NCBI RefSeq assembly: GCF_015558675.1
Contig: NZ_JADMOL010000001.1
Location: 727,352 to 791,351 of the forward strand
Length of the DNA: 64,000 nt
Direction of reading: 5' to 3'
Source: Paenibacillus sp. 1001270B_150601_E10
GTDB taxonomy: Bacteria; Bacillota; Bacilli; Paenibacillales; Paenibacillaceae
Shown: in pieces, positions 33,457-42,284 of the stretch
Layout: every line of letters starts with the position of its first letter
Numbering within the stretch: the stretch's first letter is position 1
Position numbers and translations under genes: made by a program
The notes under the pieces: model-generated
Told to the model about the DNA's origin: nothing
The model's database searches: none
What the model saw: only the letters and a program-made list of their open reading frames with translations

Positions 33457-35070
33457 TCAACGATTCATGACATTTGATACCATAATAATCCCACGATCAC
33501 TAGCTTTAGACGATTGCACCATGCGAATGAGCCGCTGCTTATCCGTCTTATCTGAAGGAAGCTTAGGCAGCTGCCTTAATAATACAAGACGTCTTGGCAT
33601 CATATAGGATGGAAGACGTTCCTCCATGTTGCTTAGGATGTCTTCTCCTACAGCCTCTGTGAGAAGCGTATTCGCCTCTACAGCTACAGCCACACCGAGC
33701 ATCTTGCCCTGGCTCTCATCTTCAACCACAAAGGTCGTCGCATCCAGCACGAGCGGCTGAGCAAACAAGGCTTGTCGAATCTCATTCAGATTAATGCGAC
33801 GACCTAGTATCTTAATCTCATCATCTACTCTTCCGATATAATGGACATCCCCAGCTTGATCGATCGAACATATATCTCCAGTCCGGTAATATCGCAAGCC
33901 TGAAAGCACCACCACACGTCGCTTAGTTTCCTCTGGATTATCCCAATAATGATCCAGGATCTGAATGCCGCTTACGAGCAATTCGCCTGATTCTCCCTGA
34001 GGGAGCGGCTGCATGTGCTCATCAACGATCTGAATCCGAATACCGGCAAAGGGTTTGCCAATGGGATAAGGTTCAACCCGGTCTGGCTCCAGTTGTGATA
34101 TGGGGTGTGCCAAGCAAGCACACGTCGCTTCCGTCGGCCCATATCCATTTACGATAGTCAGGCCGGGAATTCGGCTTAGCCATTGCTGGGTAGACTTGAC
34201 GTTCAGGACATCAGCACCTGTCCAGATCGTCTTTACACTGCTCAGATTATACTCATCCATCAAGCCGCTATCTGCAATCATCGTTAAGATAGGAGCGACA
34301 GCCGTGAACTCTGTAATCCTCGCTTCTTCAACCATTCCCATGACCGTGGTAGGCAGGATAAGGCCATCGTACAAATAGACTGTAGCACCCCGATACAAAG
34401 GATAGAACGCATCGACCACGACAGCATCAAAGAAAAAAGGCGCTAGATTCAAGCATCGGGATTGCTCATTAAGACTCATATAATTATCCGCAGCCTCAAA
34501 GAATGCAATCAGGCTGTCATGACGGATAACAACGCCCTTTGGGACCCCTGTTGAGCCAGAGGTGAACATGCAGTAGGCTGGTGCATCAAGGCTAACTGGC
34601 GGAAGTGTTCCTACAGCAAGCTCAACGTTCTCATCATGGACTTGTTCATCTGCTCCATTCTTCATAAAGGATTCTGTACGGATATGCGGCGCTTCAGGCA
34701 TTAAGGAATGCAGCCTGTCCCTCTCCTCTTCAGGCGAGACGAACACAGATGGCTTAGCACTGCTTACAATGTATTGAAGTCGGGCATCTGGATTTCCAGG
34801 ATCAAGCGGCACATAGACAGCTCCTGCCTTAAAGCAGCCGTAGATCGCGATAATCAGACGGATATCTTTAACCGTCATCACGCAAACACGATCCCCCTGC
34901 CTGATTCCCATCCCCAGCAGTCTTCTAGCAAACTGCTCGCTCCATTCATGGAGCTCTTTATAGGTGAGTTGCTCTTCATCATGCACGACAGCAGTCTGAT
35001 CAGGCATCCTAGCCGCCAGATCAGATAATCGCTGCCCCACGCAGCACGGCTCTAATTGACGAATCGTCAT
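33457..35070 (-). CDS. Stand-alone adenylation domain protein
   Basis: 537 aa; the ATG follows GGGGAGGAG. It has the full run of A-domain motifs: LTYKELHEWS, FTSGSTGVPKGVV (about 165), NGYGPTEA, YYRTGDI, GRVDDEIKILG and the final Lys near LPSDKTDK. The residues I read at pocket positions are D-A-V-T-W-G-G-C-A-K. The first Asp suggests an alpha-amino acid substrate, and the rest I do not recognise. There is no carrier domain, so it should load the free carrier protein at 36068-36358. It is the last gene of its operon and ends stop-to-stop against loaP with no terminator between them. Confidence 0.9.
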   Translation of the reverse strand: MTIRQLEPCCVGQRLSDLAARMPDQTAVVHDEEQLTYKELHEWSEQFARRLLGMGIRQGDRVCVMTVKDIRLIIAIYGCFKAGAVYVPLDPGNPDARLQYIVSSAKPSVFVSPEEERDRLHSLMPEAPHIRTESFMKNGADEQVHDENVELAVGTLPPVSLDAPAYCMFTSGSTGVPKGVVIRHDSLIAFFEAADNYMSLNEQSRCLNLAPFFFDAVVVDAFYPLYRGATVYLYDGLILPTTVMGMVEEARITEFTAVAPILTMIADSGLMDEYNLSSVKTIWTGADVLNVKSTQQWLSRIPGLTIVNGYGPTEATCACLAHPISQLEPDRVEPYPIGKPFAGIRIQIVDEHMQPLPQGESGELLVSGIQILDHYWDNPEETKRRVVVLSGLRYYRTGDICSIDQAGDVHYIGRVDDEIKILGRRINLNEIRQALFAQPLVLDATTFVVEDESQGKMLGVAVAVEANTLLTEAVGEDILSNMEERLPSYMMPRRLVLLRQLPKLPSDKTDKQRLIRMVQSSKASDRGIIMVSNVMNR

Positions 35071-35114
35071 AAAAATGTTCTCCTCCCCTTATCCTAATCC
35101 CGTTACAATGGATG

Positions 35115-36071
35115 CTATACGACCGCCTGTTGGCGAACAGTACGCTCTCCCTCCTGATCCAATTCCCTCATCAGCTTGCATTCTTCCATGAGCTCGTCCA
35201 TATATACTTCTTCAATTATCCCGTACCGGCGCAGCATATTAGATAAACTCTCTGCCTGTTCCCCAGCTTTGGCATAAGCTTCACTTGCTCGCACATGCCC
35301 TATGGCGTTCAAAAATCTCGCATATAAATATCTCGAGCCGGCAAGAAAGGTATAAGCCATGTCCAAATGATAGAGAAGCTCCTTCTGATCTGAAAACGCC
35401 GTAAAGCAATCAAGACCAGCGATCACTTGATCATGAAGCGTGTAGTGGTCTCGGTGTTGATCGAGATGCTCCAAGTGAGCCGCTAGGATGCGCTCCTCTT
35501 GGATGACACCACTAGACTCAAAATCATAATAAGCAACAGCTCGATAAGCTCCCTGGCTGTTCTCATACATGGGCTTAAGCTCCGAACCAGTGTAGGGATA
35601 ATCACCATAATCATCGATGACGATATCCACTAGGTTATAGAGATGGTCCTGTTTGGAGCCATCAAAATGGCTGGAGGTGATGATATAGGAATGAGGAGTG
35701 TGCATCTTCGCATAGTGCTCTTTATGCGGCACATAGAAGGAATCCATCAGCAGCATAACGGCACTGTTCATGCCCATCGCGCGTGTAATCAACGAAGCAA
35801 GCTGTTCGAAGCTCTCGGGACTTTCTCGAACGAGCCGAACACCAATGAGCTCAAGCTGCTCATCTTGACGAAGACAGGTTGTATCAAAGATCCAGCGATT
35901 TTTCTTTTTCTGCATGATCTCAGCGTACACTTTGTCTGTGCTCTCGAGTGCATTGTAGAAAAGATAATCCACAGGCAATCCTTTGCCGTTTAAGTATCCG
36001 CTCATCTCGTATTTCCAACAGTTGAAATATTTCCCCGCATGCTCCACTACCTCTAATAGGCTACAGCTCAT
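35115..36071 (-). CDS. BtrH-like acyltransferase candidate
   Basis: 318 aa from the ATG at 36071, which overlaps the carrier-protein stop (ATGA). The N-terminal half follows the pattern of the butirosin BtrH N-terminal family: an early Cys (MSCSLLEVVEH), DSFYVPHKEHY (about 150), then HTPHSYII and VDIVIDDYGDYP. BtrH moves an acyl group from a carrier protein to an acceptor and has a Cys/His/Asp arrangement like a cysteine peptidase. Lying between a free carrier protein and a free adenylation protein, it is a good candidate to pass the activated amino acid from the carrier, perhaps to KS-1 of PKS-1. The C-terminal part (about 230-318) is helical and unassigned. The family call is from memory of motif spacing, so moderate. 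Confidence 0.6.
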   Translation of the reverse strand: MSCSLLEVVEHAGKYFNCWKYEMSGYLNGKGLPVDYLFYNALESTDKVYAEIMQKKKNRWIFDTTCLRQDEQLELIGVRLVRESPESFEQLASLITRAMGMNSAVMLLMDSFYVPHKEHYAKMHTPHSYIITSSHFDGSKQDHLYNLVDIVIDDYGDYPYTGSELKPMYENSQGAYRAVAYYDFESSGVIQEERILAAHLEHLDQHRDHYTLHDQVIAGLDCFTAFSDQKELLYHLDMAYTFLAGSRYLYARFLNAIGHVRASEAYAKAGEQAESLSNMLRRYGIIEEVYMDELMEECKLMRELDQEGERTVRQQAVV

Positions 36072-36358
36072 TCGAATCCCCCCCCTGCAGCACTCTTTAC
36101 AGCTGCCGCATCCTCCAGCTTGATCCATACCAGCTTCTCGATCGCAGCAATCGTGGCGAAGTTCTTTTCGAGGAGATCTCTTCCCTTGAACTTCAAGCGA
36201 AAGCATTTCTCTACTGCGACCGCCATACGAATCATAGCTACCGAATCCATCCCATATTGCTTAAGCGGCGCATCCTTCTCCGAAGCACATGGAACAGCAT
36301 CTAGTCCCAATGATTCCTTAACGATCAAACCAATTTGTTCCTCCACGTTATGGCTCAT
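36068..36358 (-). CDS. Free peptidyl/acyl carrier protein
   Basis: 96 aa; the ATG follows GGGGGAGAATATGA. The phosphopantetheine Ser lies in KQYGMDSVAMIRM (about residue 38). It is distinct from the cassette ACP at 9316 and sits with the stand-alone adenylation gene, so it probably carries the activated amino-acid starter. The next gene (BtrH-like) overlaps it by four bases. Confidence 0.88.
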   Translation of the reverse strand: MSHNVEEQIGLIVKESLGLDAVPCASEKDAPLKQYGMDSVAMIRMAVAVEKCFRLKFKGRDLLEKNFATIAAIEKLVWIKLEDAAAVKSAAGGGFE

Positions 36359-36400
36359 TCATATTCTCCCCCTGTTACGTCATGACTCGGTCACAATCCT

Positions 36401-37627
36401 TTAATACTGCAATTGCGTGAAGTCCAACAGCTCGGTTTTCCCTAGCGTGTAACCAATATAGCGGGCATACATGTCCGGAATAGTGAATTTTTCTTTGCCG
36501 CTTCCCTCAGGTAAATACTGCTTCACGTACTTTCTTGCCTCGGCTTTGAATTGCTCGTCATCTTCAATGCTCTCAATGGCCTCTACTTCACGAACAAGCT
36601 GCTTAATATCTTTTACGCACTGTTTAAGATGGAATCGAAGTCCCTGATCAGTGATTTGAAAGCAGGATCCATTTTGAATGAGCCATTCGAATAAAAACAG
36701 TCCCGTTCCTGCATCAAAGTTGCTCTTCGCATCCGGCTGATTCGGATAGCGCAGCATGCGTTCAAACAAGATGTATTCTGCGATCTCGCTTCCAAAAGGA
36801 ACATCAAGCTCATATGCTGCTACAACGGATTGACAGTCCACTTTAATCTCTTCCAAGATTCCAACGAAGAAATTGAGCTTCACCTGCAGGTTGGTATCGA
36901 ACGGCCTAGGGCCCTGATGATGGTAATAATCGTGCAGATAGCCCCATACAGAACGAGCACGGTATACCGATTCCGTGGTAAGCGCATCGGATACCCATCC
37001 CTCTCCGAACAATGTCCGGACTCTTGGAAATGTCTCCGTAAGATAGATCTGCTGGAACTTGTTGAAGAAAAACATCGCAAACGACTGGCTATCCACTTTC
37101 TCGCTCACCTTAATATTTTCAGGAAAAAAGACAATGCAGTTGCCTGTCACAAGTCCTTCTGAGCCCGTAATGAGACGGCAGGATTGACAGCCGTTCTTTG
37201 GATGCGGCATCATCGCGGATACGCGCTCCAATTCCTCAGGCTCCTCGCGCATCACGAGGAAGCATTCGAGAAAGTGTCCTTTTGGCGCAGGGCCATTCGT
37301 TGCTACAAGTGGAGCAATGATAAAGGACAACTCAAGATTGTCTGGCGGTGTAAAGGCTTTAAGCGAGTAATCAAAATAAGGCGGCGTATTCAATCCTTTC
37401 GTACGCCATTCCGCAATGTCCCTCTTGAAGGCATCCGCCATCTTAGGCATGTGCAAGCTCTCATACACGTATTGCACATTCGGAATTAACTGCTCGAGCA
37501 AACGATCAGCAGCCTCAAAATGCTCATGAATACAACCATCCGTTTGCTGAAGCTTACGAAATTCATTCACCATTGGCACGATGTGCTGTTTCACATATTG
37601 TGCTGGTTCAATCGCGGTTAACAACAT
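36401..37627 (-). CDS. Unassigned protein with HDYYHHQG motif (possibly DUF6421-like)
   Basis: 408 aa from the ATG at 37627, 8 bases after GGAGG. I do not recognise a characterised enzyme. From memory it resembles a family annotated DUF6421, but I cannot confirm that. Visible features are PHPKNGCQSCRL (about 145), WGYLHDYYHHQGPRPF (about 230), GILEEIKVDCQ (about 265) and EYILFERMLRYP (about 293). The His/Asp/Glu clusters suggest a metal site, perhaps of an iron or diiron enzyme, but this is inference. There is no signal peptide or membrane segment. It lies 42 bases upstream of the carrier-protein gene in the same operon, so modification of a carrier-bound substrate is a fair guess. Confidence 0.75.
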   Translation of the reverse strand: MLLTAIEPAQYVKQHIVPMVNEFRKLQQTDGCIHEHFEAADRLLEQLIPNVQYVYESLHMPKMADAFKRDIAEWRTKGLNTPPYFDYSLKAFTPPDNLELSFIIAPLVATNGPAPKGHFLECFLVMREEPEELERVSAMMPHPKNGCQSCRLITGSEGLVTGNCIVFFPENIKVSEKVDSQSFAMFFFNKFQQIYLTETFPRVRTLFGEGWVSDALTTESVYRARSVWGYLHDYYHHQGPRPFDTNLQVKLNFFVGILEEIKVDCQSVVAAYELDVPFGSEIAEYILFERMLRYPNQPDAKSNFDAGTGLFLFEWLIQNGSCFQITDQGLRFHLKQCVKDIKQLVREVEAIESIEDDEQFKAEARKYVKQYLPEGSGKEKFTIPDMYARYIGYTLGKTELLDFTQLQY

Positions 37628-37656
37628 GCATAACACCTCCATATGGAATTAAAGAA

Positions 37657-38454
37657 TTAGCTGCCTGCCCCGTCATAGCGTTTAACGCCATAATTAAACA
37701 ATAAGCAAGCTAATACGATGAGCAGTGGTCCGATGATATACGTCACGGCTGATATCGGCTCACTCGCCACGCCTCGCGTCAAGATGACGATCGGGTAATA
37801 GGATACAAAGATGTAGGGTATGACAAAGCTTAGGAAAAACTGCAATCCCTGATGATAGATGGAGATCGGATAACGAGAGATCACTTGTAAATCCACAACG
37901 ACCATCATCGAAAAGACTAGCGGTTTCTTGACAAAAAAGTTCAGCGAGCTGAGTGCGATCAAAATAGCGGATTGTACAAGCACGGAGTTGAACAGCAGGT
38001 AAAGCCCATTGAGAATAAACGATGGTGTAAGCCATGAGGGAAATTGCAACAGGGAATAACAGAGAAGCCCTATCCCCACTAGTGTTTGTCCAATGAACGT
38101 ATGTTGAAAGTGGCGATACATCAAGTGCAGCAGTGGATGAAGCGGCTTAAGGAGAAAGTGGTCGAATTGTCCTGTAATGATCAGCTGCTCAATCTGCATA
38201 ACAGGTGCCCAGAAGAGCATTCCAGCCAGTCCCCATGACAGAAGCCCAAAGCCAAACATAAGCATGACCTCGTTCAGCTGCCAGTCGTCCAATGTGCTAA
38301 AATGATTCATTAAAAAATAGACTACCGAAACAAAGCTGAGTGAATTTACAATGTTCGCAATAATATCAAGGGCAAGCGGTATTTTGTATTCCAGCTTGGC
38401 CTTGGCATATTTCACAATAAATTTGCGATACAGCACCGCATAGTCGCGAATCAC
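37657..38454 (-). CDS. ABC-2 family transporter permease
   Basis: 265 aa integral membrane protein with about six hydrophobic segments (for example around IVNSLSFVSVVYFLM and FSMMVVVDLQV). The GTG start at 38454 follows GGAGGG. It starts three bases after the stop of the second permease gene, and the ATPase precedes both. This permease pair with such an ATPase is a common, poorly characterised Firmicute ABC-2 type exporter. In this operon it may export the product or give self-resistance. Confidence 0.85.
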   Translation of the reverse strand: MIRDYAVLYRKFIVKYAKAKLEYKIPLALDIIANIVNSLSFVSVVYFLMNHFSTLDDWQLNEVMLMFGFGLLSWGLAGMLFWAPVMQIEQLIITGQFDHFLLKPLHPLLHLMYRHFQHTFIGQTLVGIGLLCYSLLQFPSWLTPSFILNGLYLLFNSVLVQSAILIALSSLNFFVKKPLVFSMMVVVDLQVISRYPISIYHQGLQFFLSFVIPYIFVSYYPIVILTRGVASEPISAVTYIIGPLLIVLACLLFNYGVKRYDGAGS

Positions 38455-38457
38455 GGC

Positions 38458-39252
38458 TTACCCTCCTTGAATGATGATCCGAGACTTGCATTTATGCCAC
38501 ATCAGCATAATGACGCCAAACAGACCGATGCTCCAGGATAATCCGATCAGCGCGCGAGGCACAAAGTCTGCTTGATCGACATTGCCGAGCAGTACATTGA
38601 TCGGAAAGAAGTACAAATAGGGATATGGCAGAAGATTCGCGATCCATAGGAACGTATCCGAGAAGAACCATAGCGGAATAAAGACGCCGGAGAATACGTT
38701 GCCGATGTCCTGAATGAGAAAGCGAAGCTGCCAGGTTTCCATGATCCAAAACGCCATAAGGCCGACGATATAGTCCATGCAGAAAGCGATCAGGATCGCA
38801 TTTAAACAGCAGAAGATAAAGTAAAGCCAATTCGTTGGGTTGTAGGGAATCTCTATGTATGAGGAAATAAACAATAGGCTAATCGTGAGCAAGGGGAGTC
38901 CTTTCGTGATAAAGTCGACCACTATATTAGCCAACTGCTTTGCGAAGAAGAATAAAAACATATTGTAGGGTCTGATCAGCATAAGCTCGATCTTCCCTTC
39001 TCTGATATCCAGTGACAGCTGCTCTGATGGTGAAGCTGTCGTCAGAAAGCGGATCATCATGCCTATAAAAATATACGTCATCATCTGCGACAGCGTTGTT
39101 CCCTCTGGCTGATTCAGTGCAAAGACAGCCGACCAGAGCGAGAATTGGAGAAATACAAATACGCCGTAGGCCAAGATCGGCATATATAGATTCGAACGAT
39201 ACACAAACGTGGTCGAGATCGTTTTATGAAAAATTTGAATATACGACTTCAT
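38458..39252 (-). CDS. ABC-2 family transporter permease
   Basis: 264 aa from the ATG at 39252 after AAAGGA; it overlaps the ATPase gene by 29 bases. There are several membrane spans (MPILAYGVFVFLQFSLW near the N-terminus, LIGLSWSIGLFGVIMLMW near the C-terminus). The motif LDIREGKIELMLIRPYN is typical of this permease family. It probably forms a heterodimer with the permease encoded at 37657-38454. Confidence 0.85.
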   Translation of the reverse strand: MKSYIQIFHKTISTTFVYRSNLYMPILAYGVFVFLQFSLWSAVFALNQPEGTTLSQMMTYIFIGMMIRFLTTASPSEQLSLDIREGKIELMLIRPYNMFLFFFAKQLANIVVDFITKGLPLLTISLLFISSYIEIPYNPTNWLYFIFCCLNAILIAFCMDYIVGLMAFWIMETWQLRFLIQDIGNVFSGVFIPLWFFSDTFLWIANLLPYPYLYFFPINVLLGNVDQADFVPRALIGLSWSIGLFGVIMLMWHKCKSRIIIQGG

Positions 39253-40243
39253 GAACAGCATCCTTTTTTCCCGATTGGTACGCATTTTTGATGATACTTT
39301 CCAGATCGGTTCCCCGAATCTGAATATCCGTCACCTCATAGCTGTTCACGATTGTGCGAATGACATCTTGAACGAATTCGCTGCGCTGAACCCCAAACCA
39401 TACCTGGTTGCCTTCTCTGCGCTGTACCGTCGTATGCAGCAAGGCGGGAAGCAGCTCCGCCGAATTTTTAAATGTGACAATGATCTGCTTCTCCTTGGTG
39501 TACAGCTGCTCCAATTCATAAGCGGATCCGTCAAATGCCATCTCGCCATTATTAATGATCAGGATGCGATTGCACAGACGCTCGATGTCGATCACATCGT
39601 GTGTGGTCAAGATAACGGTTGTCTTGCGAAGCCGATTCCATTGCAAGATAAAATCCCGAATCTTCTCCTTCACCATAATATCGAGTCCAATCGTCGGCTC
39701 ATCTAGAAACAGGATCTCCGGGTGGTGCAGCATCGCGGCCGCAAGCTCCATACGCATGCGCTGCCCCAAACTCAGCTGACGCACGGGCGTACTGGCGAAT
39801 TCATGCAAGCCTAGAAGCTCGTTAAATTCATCAAGACTTTGCTTATAGCTTGTCGAGGACACTTTATAGATGTCCCTGTACAGCTCCAGCGAATCGATAG
39901 CGGGCAAGTCCCACCACAGCTGGCTGCGTTGGCCAAATACCACCCCGATCGACATCGCGTACTTGCGGCGTTCGATGTAGGGGATGCAGCCATTTACTCG
40001 GATATGACCAGAGGTAGGATGAAGGATGCCGCAAAGCATCTTGATCATGGTCGATTTGCCCGCGCCATTTGGACCCAGATAACCGATGATCTCACCCTCT
40101 TCAACGGAAAAAGAAATATTGCTTACAGCCTGCTTGGTCACGTAATGCGGTTTTATGAGGCTTTTGAGCTTGCCCATGACCCCGCGCTGCTTCAGTTCCA
40201 CCCTGAACTCCTTGGATACGGAATCCACTGTGATAAATGACAC
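39224..40243 (-). CDS. ABC transporter ATPase subunit
   Basis: 339 aa. Walker A GYLGPNGAGKST (about 55), signature LSLGQRMRME (about 155), Walker B ILFLDEPTIGLD (about 176) and the His switch in TTHDVIDIE. The C-terminal 100 residues are an accessory domain usual for ATPases paired with two short ABC-2 permeases. The likely GTG start at 40243 follows AAAGGGG. It lies 63 bases after the AvtA-like gene and is translationally coupled to the permeases. Confidence 0.93.
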   Translation of the reverse strand: MSFITVDSVSKEFRVELKQRGVMGKLKSLIKPHYVTKQAVSNISFSVEEGEIIGYLGPNGAGKSTMIKMLCGILHPTSGHIRVNGCIPYIERRKYAMSIGVVFGQRSQLWWDLPAIDSLELYRDIYKVSSTSYKQSLDEFNELLGLHEFASTPVRQLSLGQRMRMELAAAMLHHPEILFLDEPTIGLDIMVKEKIRDFILQWNRLRKTTVILTTHDVIDIERLCNRILIINNGEMAFDGSAYELEQLYTKEKQIIVTFKNSAELLPALLHTTVQRREGNQVWFGVQRSEFVQDVIRTIVNSYEVTDIQIRGTDLESIIKNAYQSGKKDAVHEVVYSNFS

Positions 40244-40306
40244 TGGCCTTATCCCCTTTCATCGATTGCGCTTTATTTGCGGAAATCACATCTTAAGTTA
40301 TAAATA

Positions 40307-41590
40307 TTACGTTGTTATGCCCGATTCTTGATAGACGCGTGCTACGACCTTGGAGAGAATGGCAACACCACGCTCCAACTCCTCTTCGCTCGCGGTCAAG
40401 CTGATGCGGATGCATTCCTTGACATGGCTCCACGGTTCAGCAAGGCCGCTGAAGAATGTAGATCCCGGCACAACGATTACGCCTTCTTTCTTCAGCTCTA
40501 CGTACAGCTCTGCATCTGTAATCGGTAGATCCTTGAACCACATCCATGCAAAAATAGAGCCTTCGCCTACATGCAAATACCACGGTACCTCATCAGGCAT
40601 TAGACGGTCTAGCGCGGATTCCCAGATCAAGAAGCGCTTATGATAGAACGATTTAATAACATTCGTGGATACTTCCGCTAACTCACCAGACATAATCGCC
40701 CTTGCCGCAAGTGCCTGACCGAAGCGTGAAGAGTGAATGTTCATGTTGGATTGGAATGCTTCAAGCAGTTGAATGTATTTCTCACTGGCAATCGCTACGC
40801 CTATACGCTCGCCTGGAAGCCCAACTTTGGACAAGCTGACGCAGTGGATGACATTCTCGCCCCAGACCGGAACCATATCGGTAAAGACCATATCTGGAAA
40901 CGGGGGTGCATACGCGGAATCGATAATGACAGGTACGTTTTGCTCCGCGCATAATGCTACGATTCGATTTACTTCCTGCTCCGTCATCAGGTTGCCGCTT
41001 GGATTGCACGGACGGGAGAACAGTACCGCCCCTACTGATTGATCAATCGATAGCTTGTCAATATCCGGACGGTATTTAAAGCGATGCTTGGCTTGAATAT
41101 CAAGCGTCGGCTTATGGGTTCTCAGCACGTCCTTTGAGAGGACAACTCCCCCATATCCTGTATAGTCAGGACATAACGGCAGGACAAGCGAGCGTTGGTT
41201 GCCTTCTTCGTCAGGCCCGCTGAACGCATTTGCTGCCATGAAATAAAGCGATTGGCTCCCTGGCGTAACCAGCACATTATGCTTCGTGATATTCCAGCCA
41301 TACTCCGCGTTGAACCAATGAACGATAGCGTCGATAAAGGGCTCATAGCCTTGGCTGGAGCCATAACGTCCAATGATCTCGCCAAATTCTTGGCCATCCA
41401 GCAGTTCATGCGCATATTTACGCCATAATGCCTCAACCTCGGGCAGGATTAGAGGATTGCCTGCGCTGACATTAATATAATCCTGCGGTGCATTCGTTTC
41501 ATTTGTTTCTTTAATGTCCTTCATGATTGAACGAACACCTGTCAGTTCGGACATTTTCAGACCCGTTTTGCTTAGCTGTACATTAGACAT
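40307..41590 (-). CDS. AvtA-like (valine-pyruvate aminotransferase family) PLP aminotransferase
   Basis: 427 aa from the ATG at 41590 after GGGAGG. It matches the AvtA family along its length: ISVGNP-type region VSAGNPLILPEVE, TPGSQSLYFMAAN, LFSRPCNPSGNLM, DSAYAPPFPDM, the Schiff-base Lys in CVSLSKVGLPGERIGV (about 250), and SIFAWMWFKDLPITDAELY. AvtA moves the amino group between alanine and branched 2-oxo acids. Here it sits 19 bases after a prephenate-decarboxylase-like gene, so it may aminate the 2-oxo acid made by that enzyme. A housekeeping role cannot be excluded. Confidence 0.87.
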   Translation of the reverse strand: MSNVQLSKTGLKMSELTGVRSIMKDIKETNETNAPQDYINVSAGNPLILPEVEALWRKYAHELLDGQEFGEIIGRYGSSQGYEPFIDAIVHWFNAEYGWNITKHNVLVTPGSQSLYFMAANAFSGPDEEGNQRSLVLPLCPDYTGYGGVVLSKDVLRTHKPTLDIQAKHRFKYRPDIDKLSIDQSVGAVLFSRPCNPSGNLMTEQEVNRIVALCAEQNVPVIIDSAYAPPFPDMVFTDMVPVWGENVIHCVSLSKVGLPGERIGVAIASEKYIQLLEAFQSNMNIHSSRFGQALAARAIMSGELAEVSTNVIKSFYHKRFLIWESALDRLMPDEVPWYLHVGEGSIFAWMWFKDLPITDAELYVELKKEGVIVVPGSTFFSGLAEPWSHVKECIRISLTASEEELERGVAILSKVVARVYQESGITT

Positions 41591-41609
41591 TGTGTACCTC
41601 CCATTTACC

Positions 41610-42176
41610 TTATTCAGTGGTATTGTGGGCATGGATCGTAAATCCCATGGGTATTTTGCCAAAATCATGGATGATGTGAAGACCGTGCCGCTCCGCTGCT
41701 GTAATTGTCGTAATGCAAGCCTCGTTCACCCCCGCAGCGCAATCAATAGCCGCTTGAGCATTGCTATTAACAAGCTGTATATTGGCGGTGAAAGGCGCTG
41801 CAAGTCCAGAGGGTGCTGGATGTGAAGCAATCGAAGGATAGATGGACAAGCTCCTTATCTTAGAAGCTAAGACCATTCGATATGTTGGCATGATAAAGCA
41901 GTCCGCCAGCACGAGCTTATCCAAATTTGAAAAGACGATCTTATGCAGATCGGGATAGACGACACAGCCAAGTAAAGCAGTACCATCCTGTGCTTTCACA
42001 TCGATAATGGCCTCTTCCAAAGTCGGATACAATAACACGGTGCCTGACTTGCCCATTCGTTCGAACCAGAATCTTGCGGCCAGCTCGCAGTTTGTATTCT
42101 CAGGCCCTAAGGTGCAAATGGTATGAATACGCTCCAGAACAGAAGATGAAGTGCTTGATTGCAGCGCATACGTCAT
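41610..42176 (-). CDS. BacA/prephenate-decarboxylase-like protein
   Basis: 188 aa from the ATG at 42176, 9 bases after GAGGT; a longer frame to 42245 lacks a ribosome site. It aligns by eye with Bacillus BacA: TLGPENTNCELAA near the start, SHPAPSGLAAPF, LVNSNAQAA (about 135) and IPMGFTIH near the end. As in BacA, the Thr-Arg-Phe motif of true prephenate dehydratase is missing (here TTITAAE) and there is no ACT regulatory domain. BacA decarboxylates prephenate without aromatisation, on the way to dihydro- or tetrahydro-tyrosine-like amino acids. First gene of the operon leading to the ABC exporter and adenylation genes. Substrate and activity are inferred from family only. Confidence 0.7.
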   Translation of the reverse strand: MTYALQSSTSSSVLERIHTICTLGPENTNCELAARFWFERMGKSGTVLLYPTLEEAIIDVKAQDGTALLGCVVYPDLHKIVFSNLDKLVLADCFIMPTYRMVLASKIRSLSIYPSIASHPAPSGLAAPFTANIQLVNSNAQAAIDCAAGVNEACITTITAAERHGLHIIHDFGKIPMGFTIHAHNTTE

Positions 42177-42222
42177 GGATGGGTTACCTCGCTTTCGAAA
42201 ATGAAAAATAGAGATATAACCC

Positions 42223-42284
42223 ATTGATTTACAAAAATTTGGCATGCCCGTATAATAGATTTACGGTCTTTTTGATAAATCAAT
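42223..42284. promoter_or_regulatory. Inverted repeat flanking a divergent promoter region
   Basis: ATTGATTTA (42223-42231) and its exact complement TAAATCAAT (42276-42284) lie 44 bases apart around a near-consensus promoter, upstream of the bacA-like gene. This could be a paired operator. A -10-like TATTAT also reads toward the bacA-like gene, but with a poor -35. Confidence 0.4.
42228..42256 (+). promoter_or_regulatory. Near-consensus sigma-A promoter reading rightward
   Basis: TTTACA (42228-42233), a 17-base spacer and TATAAT (42251-42256). No open frame with a ribosome site follows. The first structure downstream is a 13-base-pair hairpin at 42298-42340. Confidence 0.6.
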
